A DNA stretch of 15,028 bases, taken from contig CAMEYZ010000024.1 in NCBI GenBank assembly GCA_945947715.1, positions 1 through 15,028 on the forward strand, read 5' to 3'. Shown one piece after another: positions 7,313 to 13,229 of the stretch (position 1 is the stretch's first letter; each line of letters opens with the position of its first letter). The notes beneath the pieces were generated by a model. That model made no database searches, was not told where the DNA came from, and saw nothing but the letters and a program-made list of their open reading frames with translations. The position numbers and the translations under genes are program-made. The stretch is from an uncultured Clostridia bacterium (GTDB taxonomy: Bacteria > Bacillota > Clostridia > Oscillospirales > Ruminococcaceae).

Positions 7313-8080
7313 TCAGCTTCCCAGTCCGGAGAGCGCCTCGGCAGGATCTACCCACTTGCCGTTCTTTTTCAGACCAAAATGAAGATGAGTTTCCTCAGCA
7401 GCCTCGCAGTCAGCGGTATTTCCGACCTCTGCGATCTCGCTGCCCGCACTTGCTTCATCACCCTCGCAGACGGAAATATTATCGGCGAGACCGAAATAAT
7501 AGCTTTCATAGCCTCCCTTGTGCTCGATGACTACGCAGTTGCCCCAAAGGGGGTCATTGTAAACGCTGAGAACAGTGCCTGCTGCTGCTGCGCGAACAGG
7601 CTCTCCAAGCTCGCCTGCGATGTCGATTCCATCGTGAGTTTTCCATACGTCAAGAGTTTTGGACTTTACAAGCTCACCGTTGGAAAAGGCGCAGATGATA
7701 TCACCGTCTAAGGGACGGACGATTATCCCCTCTGCAAGAGCCTTTTCGTTTTCAAAGGGAGATGTGGTCTCTTCGGGAGCTTCCACGGGGGTATCCTCGG
7801 CAGTGGGAACGATCTCGTCGCTGTCAACGTCTGCAGTCTCGTCAGGCATCATATCCTCTGCGGGGAGAATGGGCACGTCGTTCTGAACAGCATCTGCGTT
7901 CATAAATTCATCGGGAGAAGCGGTGTCGTCCGAAGCGATAAGCTTCTGTTTTTCCTCGGTAAGCTCGGACTTATTATAGGTATAGACGCCCACTGCTGCC
8001 ACGGCTGCAAGGCAGAAGCAGATAACGGCAGCGGCGGCCTTCCCTGAAAGCTTTCCGATCTTGAAGAAAGATTTGCTCAT
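7313..8080 (-). CDS. Membrane-anchored M23 (LytM) peptidase, SpoIIQ-like
   Basis: This 255-residue protein has a short basic N-terminus, one membrane helix (about 14-35) with no cleavage site, an acidic Thr/Pro/Glu-rich spacer (about 48-110) and an extracytoplasmic M23 domain (about 118-250). Zinc ligands of the HxxxD and HxH motifs are present: H149 and D153 in THDGIDI, and H232-L-H234 in THLHFG. The segment NGELVKSKTLDVWKTHDGIDI-like before the active site resembles the clostridial SpoIIQ signature, where the protein pairs with SpoIIIAH across the sporulation septum. The conserved ligands mean it could be an active endopeptidase, and a vegetative wall hydrolase is the alternative. No spoIIIA genes are visible here. 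AAAAGGA lies 13 bases before the ATG, a long gap. I see no convincing sigma-A promoter upstream, which would fit a sporulation sigma factor but does not show one. Confidence 0.85.
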   Translation of the reverse strand: MSKSFFKIGKLSGKAAAAVICFCLAAVAAVGVYTYNKSELTEEKQKLIASDDTASPDEFMNADAVQNDVPILPAEDMMPDETADVDSDEIVPTAEDTPVEAPEETTSPFENEKALAEGIIVRPLDGDIICAFSNGELVKSKTLDVWKTHDGIDIAGELGEPVRAAAAGTVLSVYNDPLWGNCVVIEHKGGYESYYFGLADNISVCEGDEASAGSEIAEVGNTADCEAAEETHLHFGLKKNGKWVDPAEALSGLGS

Positions 8081-8125
8081 AAATTTTCAACCATCCTTTT
8101 CATGTAATAGTTATGTTTTATTTCC

Positions 8126-8215
8126 AATAATCCTGCCTTATGCGGCTGACGTAAAACGGAGGAACCCAGAAATCACGAAAGATCGCCGGCCACAGGGCAT
8201 GTTTTATCGGTTCAT
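8126..8215. other. Structured GC-rich block in the M23 upstream region, ydaO-riboswitch-like core on plus strand
   Basis: A compact GC-rich segment stands out inside AT-rich sequence. On the plus strand it contains ACGGAGGAACC followed by CAGAAATCACGAAAG, and the first string matches the core of c-di-AMP (ydaO/yuaA) riboswitches as I remember them. The usual following GGGGUGAAUC element is missing, and the strand is opposite to the M23 gene. It may be a degenerate riboswitch, an antisense element, or an unrelated structured leader of the M23 mRNA on the minus strand. Confidence 0.25.
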
Positions 8216-8219
8216 AACT

Positions 8220-8398
8220 ATTTTTGACAGTCTTATACAATTTATACTTATTTTTAAAAATTTTCTTTCCGACGAAAACAGTGGGTGTATTAGAGATAAT
8301 TTGTTTTGAAATGATGTTTATTTCTGTTTTTGTTGTTATATATTGACTTTTGGATTTGGTGTTTTATAACAATAGTAGTGCAAAAAACATCTGCTCTA
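8220..8398. other. AT-rich gene-free stretch with one inverted repeat
   Basis: No gene is seen. TTGTTATA (8333-8340) and TATAACAA (8365-8372) form an 8-bp inverted repeat around 24 bases. TTGACT (8343-8348) with TATAAC (8365-8370), 16 bp apart, resembles a plus-strand promoter, but nothing recognisable lies downstream except the antisense of the tnpA remnant. Confidence 0.3.
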
Positions 8399-8533
8399 TC
8401 AATCAAAGGAAACATGAAATGAGGTCATAAGACTCTCGTATATTACCATCCTCCGATATTTCGGCGCAAATACGATATGGTATTTGCAATTCCACTTAGA
8501 ATGTGCTAAACTATTTATGTCGTTCATCGACAT
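8399..8533 (-). pseudogene. tnpA: IS200/IS605-family transposase TnpA, 5' remnant
   Basis: From ATG 8533, behind a perfect AAGGAGG ribosome site (8534-8540), the minus strand encodes MSMNDINSLAHS followed by KWNCKYHIVFAPKYRRMVIY. This is the unmistakable start of the Y1 single-strand transposases of IS200. After about 32 codons (near 8438) the resemblance stops and the frame ends at 8399. The HUH motif, the catalytic Tyr and about 100 C-terminal residues are absent, so this is a dead fragment. The ATG at 8527 is equally plausible. Confidence 0.85.
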
Positions 8534-8579
8534 TTCCTCCTTGTCATTATTTTAACTGCGGTCGACAAACCTGCTTTTA

Positions 8580-8874
8580 TTAGAACCTGTCCACATAGGA
8601 TATGTGTGCGGATTTTCGAGCGTCGGAAACGATGGCTTCGCCTTTAATCAGCGCTTCCTTAGTGTACAACATTCATCTGTTCTCCCAGTCGAAGATATCG
8701 GCATATGCAGTCATGACTTTCCAGAAGCGCAGTATCAATATATCCCTTATGCTTGCTGCAATGACAGTAACCGACTATTGATTTTATGCTGACCTTTCGG
8801 AAGGTTCCATCCAGAAGATGTACTCTCCTGAATTGGACATTCTCCGCAAGATATACGGACTCATTTTGTCTCAT
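8580..8874 (-). pseudogene. Small Cys/His-rich gene, possibly frameshifted
   Basis: ATG 8874 has AGGAAG about 9 bases upstream and opens a 71-codon frame ending at 8659. Its middle reads GYCHCSKHKGYIDTALL, then HDCICRYLR: a C-x-C-x2-H ... H-x-C-x-C pattern that could bind a metal ion. Just before its stop, a second frame starts at ATG 8672 and runs 30 codons to 8580 (KEALIKGEAIVSDARKSAH...), overlapping by 14 bases. The Lys/Glu-rich, codon-like second frame suggests one gene of about 100 residues split by a frameshift, or a coupled micro-ORF. I do not recognise the family. It sits between a dead transposase and the CpXC gene, so decay is plausible. Confidence 0.4.
8592..8606. repeat. Short hairpin CACATA-gga-TATGTG
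   Basis: A perfect 6-bp inverted repeat with a 3-base loop sits inside the short open frame at 8580-8672. It has no T-tract. It could be a relic of a mobile-element end; support is weak. Confidence 0.2.
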
Positions 8875-8995
8875 TTGATCATCTTCCTATCCTTTTCATA
8901 GCTGCTTATTAATGCTTCGATCCATATGGTAACATATTAAGTGCGGTCTGTTATGTATAGATATAATAGTCAGATTTTCATATCATCACCGCTAT

Positions 8996-9658
8996 TTATT
9001 TCAGCAGGCTTCTTGCCCATACAAAGTCGTAAATGAAATACTCACTCGGATTATTTTCTATTCTTTCCTTGAAGGTCTTCCGAACGTCATTGTAAACCTC
9101 ATCATTCACAGGCGCAGATGCAAATACATTACCGCCTTCAATAAAAATAATACGATGTTCTCCTTCCCTGACAAAATCAAACAGTATCTCATCCACCCTT
9201 TTATCGGGCGTTTGCTCAGCCATCATTCCAAGGTAAAGCATTTTCATTATTTCTATTATCCTGTCATCATAACCTGCGTCGGAAATATATATTTTTTCCT
9301 GAAGCTCTCTCAAAGATGTCACAATTCGGTTGGAATATCCTTCGGTAATAGCGGACAGATCAAGCCCCAAATTATTTTCGTCCATTCCTGACATAAACTG
9401 TGCGGCAGCTTTGATCTCCTCTTCAACATCGGGAAGCAGATATATCATAATCCTCTTTTCCATATCGTGATACAGAACAGAATAATTCACATAAGCCTCC
9501 TCTCCGCAGTCGGGACATTTAAACAGAAATGCTTCTCCGTTAAGCACCTGTTCCTTCATTTCGGGATCAAGCTGAATATTGATGCTTTCCCATATCTGAA
9601 AATCGCTTTCTTTTTTGCACTTAGGGCAAGTGATTTTTACGCTGTTTCTTTTTGACAT
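8996..9658 (-). CDS. CpXC-domain protein
   Basis: This 220-residue cytoplasmic protein has an N-terminal CpXC domain (about 7-76): the zinc-binding pairs C11-P-K-C14 and C48-P-D-C51 flank WESINIQLDPEMKEQVLNGE, followed by NYSVLYHDMEKRIMIYLLP. All of these are hallmarks of that family, whose biochemical role is not established. The C-terminal 140 residues are mixed helix/strand with no recognised motif and may be the partner-specific part. GGAGG (9667-9671) lies 8 bases before the ATG, a very strong ribosome site. It has its own promoter about 100 bases upstream. CpXC genes are often found in accessory regions of clostridia, which fits the surroundings. Confidence 0.9.
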   Translation of the reverse strand: MSKRNSVKITCPKCKKESDFQIWESINIQLDPEMKEQVLNGEAFLFKCPDCGEEAYVNYSVLYHDMEKRIMIYLLPDVEEEIKAAAQFMSGMDENNLGLDLSAITEGYSNRIVTSLRELQEKIYISDAGYDDRIIEIMKMLYLGMMAEQTPDKRVDEILFDFVREGEHRIIFIEGGNVFASAPVNDEVYNDVRKTFKERIENNPSEYFIYDFVWARSLLK

Positions 9659-9676
9659 ATAATCGACCTCCGTTTT

Positions 9677-9718
9677 TTATTTCAAAGACTCATAGCAGCT
9701 GCGAATCCTTTTAGCCAT
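9677..9718 (-). CDS. Candidate 13-codon leader peptide upstream of the CpXC gene
   Basis: The predicted leader mRNA contains an ATG-initiated frame MAKRIRSCYESLK ending in TAA 18 bases before the CpXC start. AGGGAAG (9726-9732) lies 7 bases before its ATG, a good ribosome site. Part of that site is in the stem formed by AAATTCTT (9721-9728) and AAGAATTT (9737-9744). This is consistent with a regulatory upstream peptide, but a frame this short can occur by chance. Confidence 0.35.
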   Translation of the reverse strand: MAKRIRSCYESLK

Positions 9719-9764
9719 AAAATTCTTCCCTGAGCAAGAATTTCCTGCACCGGATTACAATAAA

Positions 9765-9793
9765 TTTTACCACAAAACGCCAATTATTTCAAG
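9765..9793 (-). promoter_or_regulatory. Sigma-A promoter of the CpXC gene
   Basis: The minus strand carries -35 TTGAAA (9788-9793), a 17-bp spacer and -10 TAAAAT (9765-9770) preceded by TGG, an extended -10. The leader to the CpXC ATG would be about 100 bases. Confidence 0.75.
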
Positions 9794-9952
9794 GCTAAAA
9801 TTGAAAGCTGTTGTTCAATATACAAAGTAATAATGATCCGTACCTTTATTTTATTATACCAGATCATCTGTATCAAAATCAGAACAATAAGCTCTTTGAT
9901 ACATAGAAAAAAGAAGCATAAAATTATGCGATACAAACAAATTGCCCGTTAA

Positions 9953-9985
9953 ATGGTACTTTCAATTCCACTTCAAATGTACTAA
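9953..9985 (-). pseudogene. tnpA: Second, more degraded IS200/IS605 tnpA fragment
   Basis: The minus strand here aligns by eye with 33-36 bases of the tnpA remnant at 8399-8533 at roughly 80% identity. The frame reads L-V-H-L-K-W-N-stop-K-Y-H against L-A-H-S-K-W-N-C-K-Y-H in the other copy. A TGA replaces the Cys codon and nothing further of the gene is recognisable. Just to the left, GCATAA-aa-TTATGC (9916-9929) could be a relic of the hairpin found at IS200 ends. Confidence 0.5.
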
Positions 9986-10030
9986 TATAAGCTTTTCCAC
10001 CCCAGTAAAACCGAAGATTTTAAAATACAA

Positions 10031-10063
10031 TAAAAAAGCCCGGACAATTTCATATCCGTGCTT
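10031..10063 (-). terminator. Intrinsic terminator after the AAA+/DUF234 remnant
   Basis: AAGCACGGA / TCCGGGCTT on the minus strand (10055-10063 and 10036-10044) forms a 9-pair stem with one mismatch and a 10-base loop, followed by TTTTTT. It lies 15 bases past the stop at 10078. Confidence 0.75.
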
Positions 10064-10077
10064 CAATATATATCGAA

Positions 10078-11079
10078 TTATAGATCAAACAGGTCGTCAA
10101 TTTCCACGAGAACAACTCCGTCTGCTTCGGCTTTTTCCTTTACAGCCTGAGTATATCCAACCTTGCTGAACAGATAATAATACCGCTCCTGCGGCTTGGT
10201 GAATATTTCCGAGGCATACATCAGATCGTTATATTCCTTCATGTCAAACGCTTCATTCTTAAACTTACACTCGCAAAATATTGCGGCGTTTCCTGTTTTG
10301 TCACTCGCAAGAATATCAATATCGTCCTGCTTTTTAGTCCGGGAATTTCCTCCCCACCAGCGTCCTATATCGTGAGGAACAAACGGAAGCTTCCTTTGTG
10401 CCGCAAGCCGCAGCATATACTGACAGCATATACTCTCAAAAATACTTCCCATATATCCCGACATTTCCGATAATATTTCCCGTGATGCGTCATCTTCGCC
10501 CAGCAGTTCATAATAGCTTTTATTCGCAAATATGAATCTGTACCAGAACGTATAGAAATTATCTGATATTTTATAAATGCTTCTCTTTGATGAAGGGTCC
10601 TCACCGCATGGAGTAATTCTATCAATGAGTTTGATCGACTGAAGCGTATTGATATACTTGGAACATTTATAGCTTTCCTCATGTGTCTTCAAAGCTATAT
10701 CGTTCATACGACTTGCTCCGCTTGCAATCGCTTCAAAAATGCTGTTATAGACAGCAAGCTCACGCAGCTCCATTTTCAAAAGCAGCTGGGGTTCATCTTT
10801 CAGAAAAACTCCTGTTCTGAGAATATTTGCTGCAATGTTTTCTTCAATTGTTTTCATGTTATCGAATGCCGCCAGATAACACGGCACTCCGCCTAAAATG
10901 CCGTACACAAGCAGCTTGTCAACATTTGAATAGCCCTCGAAAAATTTTGCACTGTCATAATAATCAAAGGGCAGCACTTCAAGCTGTGCAGTTGAACGCC
11001 CGTGTAGCGGACTTTTATATCCCATGACCTCATTTTCCATAAAGCTGACGCTTGAACCGCAGAGAATGAGTATATTGTA
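10078..11079 (-). pseudogene. AAA+ ATPase with DUF234-type nuclease-like C-terminus, N-terminal half lost
   Basis: The frame is open from a TGA at 11080-11082 and reads YNILILCGSSVSFMENEVMGY..., the sensor-1 region of the 'archaeal ATPase' AAA+ family. About 330 residues remain of a protein normally near 450, and the Walker A and B motifs are missing upstream. The rest is intact: PLHGRSTAQLEVLPF, YGILGGVPCYL, a winged-helix segment (about 100-150 from the Met at 11040) and a C-terminal PD-(D/E)xK-like core, DDIDIL (D242) then FCECK (E257, K259). No ribosome site precedes the Met at 11040. Without a P-loop it cannot hydrolyse ATP, so I call it a 5'-truncated pseudogene, although the remainder has no internal stops and may have been truncated recently. 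Confidence 0.8.
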
Positions 11080-11134
11080 TCACTTATAAGCCAAGTGCTT
11101 TACTTGCAACGCAGAGTATACTCCCCAAAATAGG

Positions 11135-11161
11135 TATAATATAGATATAGACTTTGGGAGG
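11135..11161 (+). promoter_or_regulatory. -10 box and strong ribosome site of the XRE gene
   Basis: TATAAT (11135-11140) lacks a good -35 box at the expected distance. GGGAGG (11156-11161) lies 7 bases before ATG 11169, which fixes the original start of the XRE gene upstream of its premature stop. Confidence 0.5.
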
Positions 11162-11168
11162 ATAAATT

Positions 11169-11447
11169 ATGAGAAAAGAGGTTGCCTTTAAAAACCGTGA
11201 CCGTTTTATTCAGCTTGGCATAGCAATAGCATCTCTGCGAAAGCTTCGGTGAATGTCTCAGGAAGCACTCGCCGAAAAAGCCAATATAAGCCGATCACTT
11301 CTGAGCGTTATCGAAGCGCCGAATACCTCTAACAGCTTCTCGCTGGAAACGCTATTAGATATTGCCGACGCTCTGGTCGTTACTCCGTCCGATCTGCTGA
11401 CCGCTTCGCTTTTCCCCGATGATATTATCAATAAAAACAAAGCATAA
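11169..11447 (+). pseudogene. XRE-family HTH regulator interrupted by an in-frame TGA
   Basis: From ATG 11169 the frame reads MRKEVAFKNRDRFIQLGIA..., then SLRKLR, TGA (11250-11252), then MSQEALAEKANISRSLL and a normal continuation to TAA at 11447. Without the TGA it is a 92-residue Cro/C1-type repressor. The stop replaces the Gly usually found in 'LRKxRGMSQExLA', and GGA to TGA is a single-base change. An ATG directly after the TGA (11253) could allow reinitiation, giving a 64-residue product without helix 1 of the HTH fold. A nonsense-inactivated gene is the likeliest reading; a sequencing error is possible. The gene would have repressed itself or a neighbour. Confidence 0.8.
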
Positions 11448-11484
11448 AAAATGCTCTGCGTACAGCCAATACGCAGAGCATTTT
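11448..11484. terminator. Bidirectional terminator between XRE and VWA genes
   Basis: A perfect 15-bp stem (arms 11448-11462 and 11470-11484) with a 7-base loop ends in TTTT on both strands. It immediately follows the XRE stop and lies 13 bases past the VWA stop, serving both convergent genes. Confidence 0.9.
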
Positions 11485-11496
11485 GTTTATAAATAT

Positions 11497-12150
11497 TTAT
11501 CTTTTTCTTCTTTTGTGGTCCTCATCAACATCTTTTCTCCAGGCTGCCGATTCGGAAAGCTTTACTCCCCTTCTCACGAATGAAATCGCATCACTCATGG
11601 CTTTGTACTGCACAGCACAGCCGTCAGCATCGCAGCAGTAATCCACCGCGTTCGCACTTCCTATGCCAATACTTTCCGCAGTTTCCACGGAATCAATATT
11701 CGCTCCTAAGAAAACAAACTCCCAGCCATATTTTTCTTGCTGTCTGCTTATCATTTGTCTAACCTTGTGAACGGTGTAGCGTCTGCTGGAATTTTCCATG
11801 CCGTCGGTGGTTATGACAAACAGGGTATGCTCAGGCACATCTTCGGGACGGGCATACTTGTGGATATTCCCGATATGCTTCACCGCATCGCCTACAGCGT
11901 CCAGAAGCGCGGTACAGCCGCCCGGACAGTAATCCTTATCGGTCATTTTTTCGATTTCCTCAACAGGCACCCTATCATGCAGAACGCGGCTCTCGGTGCT
12001 GAACAGCACAGTTGATACAACAGCTTCGCCATCCTCGCTCTTCTGCTTTTCGATAAGACTGTTAAATCCGCCGATAGTGTCGCCCTTAAGGTCGGACATC
12101 GAACCGCTTTCGTCAAGGATAAAAACTATCTCAGTAAAATTCTTTTTCAT
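11497..12150 (-). CDS. VWA-domain protein
   Basis: This 217-residue cytoplasmic protein is almost entirely a von Willebrand factor A domain. The metal-dependent adhesion site is complete: D13-E-S15-G-S17, T80 in GGCTALLDA, and D116 in ITTDGMEN. Such stand-alone VWA proteins are metal-dependent protein-binding scaffolds, common in TerY-like stress and chaperone-type clusters. C-terminal residues 195-217 are Lys/Arg-rich. The frame extends to 12228, but the true start is ATG 12150, with GGAGGG 6 bases upstream. That ribosome site lies in a 13-bp hairpin. The gene is last in a minus-strand cluster with the macrodomain and DUF262 genes, about 80 bases after the macro stop, with no convincing promoter between. 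Confidence 0.88.
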   Translation of the reverse strand: MKKNFTEIVFILDESGSMSDLKGDTIGGFNSLIEKQKSEDGEAVVSTVLFSTESRVLHDRVPVEEIEKMTDKDYCPGGCTALLDAVGDAVKHIGNIHKYARPEDVPEHTLFVITTDGMENSSRRYTVHKVRQMISRQQEKYGWEFVFLGANIDSVETAESIGIGSANAVDYCCDADGCAVQYKAMSDAISFVRRGVKLSESAAWRKDVDEDHKRRKR

Positions 12151-12155
12151 AAATA

Positions 12156-12203
12156 TCCCTCCGTATGATTTATTGTACTTAAAGAATACATCATACGGAG
12201 GGA
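12156..12203 (-). promoter_or_regulatory. Hairpin that would mask the VWA ribosome site
   Basis: TCCCTCCGTATGA (arm at 12191-12203 read on the minus strand) pairs perfectly over 13 bp with TCATACGGAGGGA (12156-12168). The 3' arm contains the GGAGGG ribosome site of the VWA gene and the 5' arm is its exact complement. There is no T-tract, so it is not a terminator. In mRNA the stem should limit VWA translation unless it is opened. Confidence 0.65.
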
Positions 12204-12228
12204 ATATAGGTCGCATTTTAAGCGACAT

Positions 12229-13224
12229 TTACACGCCTATCAGATTCTGGTCGAAAGCAAAAAGCGTTTCGTTTATTTCGTAAATGTTGTACATTTTATT
12301 TTCTATAAAATATTTTATGATAACATCAAATTTTATGCTGTTTGAGAGGGTATATCCTGCTTTTTCAAGCAGATCCTGCGTTTCGACAATGTCAAGCTCA
12401 AGAGCAACGGCAAGTGCAACAGCAGTCTGCTTTTTTGGCTTGTAATGCACATCGCTGCGTATCTTGGAGAACAGTCTGCGGTCGATGTTCGCCTTTTTAT
12501 ACACCTGGACATCGGTCATGCCCTTTTCGTCGATCAGCCGCAGCAGCGCCTGCGAGAACGACTCATCCAGCTTATCAAAGGAAATGGGCGCCGCAAAAGC
12601 AGGACAAGCATCTTCCGACAGCATTACTTCTTTGGATTCGGTTCTCTTAAAAAGTCCTGCTCCGAAAGCTCTCCTGCCCACAGTATCGGAATGTTCCTCG
12701 GCATAGTTGTCATCAATATATCTGCGGACATCGGCAATAAGCTGTTCGCTGACATACACGACACTTCTATCGAACACTACCAAAGTAATATCCATGTCAT
12801 TATCCGCAAGGAAATCCGATACAGCAGACACAGCCACCTGCAAAGCCTTATCCTTCGGGTAACCGTACACTCCCGATGAGATAAGCGGAAAAGCCACGGA
12901 CTCGCATTTATATTCCTTCGCAAGCTTCAGTGATTTTTCATAGCAGGAGTAAAGCAGCTCCTTCTCTCTGTATCCTCCGCCCTGCCATATAGGACCTACT
13001 GTGTGGATTATGTATTTGCAGGGCATTCTATAGCCCTTTGTGATCTTAGCCTGTCCGGTTTCACAGCCGCCTAAGGTACGGCATTCTTTGAGAAGCTCCG
13101 GTCCTGCCGCACGGTGGATAGCTCCGTCCACTCCCCCGCCGCCAAGCAGAGAACTGTTTGCGGCGTTGACTACAGCGTCGGCTTTGACCTTTGTTATATC
13201 ATTTCTTATTATTGTGAAAGGCAT
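12229..13224 (-). CDS. Macrodomain protein fused to a C-terminal HTH-like domain
   Basis: Residues 1-165 of 331 are a MacroD-type macrodomain. DAVVNAANSSLLGGGGVDGAIHRAAG (16-41) carries the catalytic Asn/Asp region, GCETGQAKITKGY follows, then HTVGP (74-78), FPLISSGVYGYP (112-123) and the ADP-ribose loop. Members hydrolyse ADP-ribose esters or remove ADP-ribose from proteins or nucleic acids. After a variable linker (170-215), residues about 222-331 form a helical domain (LLRLIDEKGMTD, YKKANIDRRLFSKIRSD, ALAVALELDIVETQDLLEKAGY) resembling an XRE-like DNA-binding HTH. It starts at ATG 13224, with AAGGAG 8 bases upstream inside the last codons of the DUF262 gene. A GTG at 13233 has no room for a ribosome site. 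The start lies 5 bases after the DUF262 TGA, implying coupled translation. Confidence 0.9.
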   Translation of the reverse strand: MPFTIIRNDITKVKADAVVNAANSSLLGGGGVDGAIHRAAGPELLKECRTLGGCETGQAKITKGYRMPCKYIIHTVGPIWQGGGYREKELLYSCYEKSLKLAKEYKCESVAFPLISSGVYGYPKDKALQVAVSAVSDFLADNDMDITLVVFDRSVVYVSEQLIADVRRYIDDNYAEEHSDTVGRRAFGAGLFKRTESKEVMLSEDACPAFAAPISFDKLDESFSQALLRLIDEKGMTDVQVYKKANIDRRLFSKIRSDVHYKPKKQTAVALAVALELDIVETQDLLEKAGYTLSNSIKFDVIIKYFIENKMYNIYEINETLFAFDQNLIGV

Positions 13225-13229
13225 TTTTT

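Noticed and set aside
8061..8309. An 82-codon plus-strand frame upstream of the M23 gene
   Set aside because: It starts inside the M23 coding region in antisense and crosses the structured GC-rich block without any protein-like pattern.
11250..11252. TGA read as glycine by an alternative genetic code
   Set aside because: Several other genes here (ttcA, cls, DUF262) end at TGA in the expected place, so TGA is a normal stop.
12204..12228. Independent promoter for the VWA gene in the gap after the macro gene
   Set aside because: TATATT and TACAAT strings exist but none has a usable -35 box at 16-18 bp, so co-transcription is more likely.
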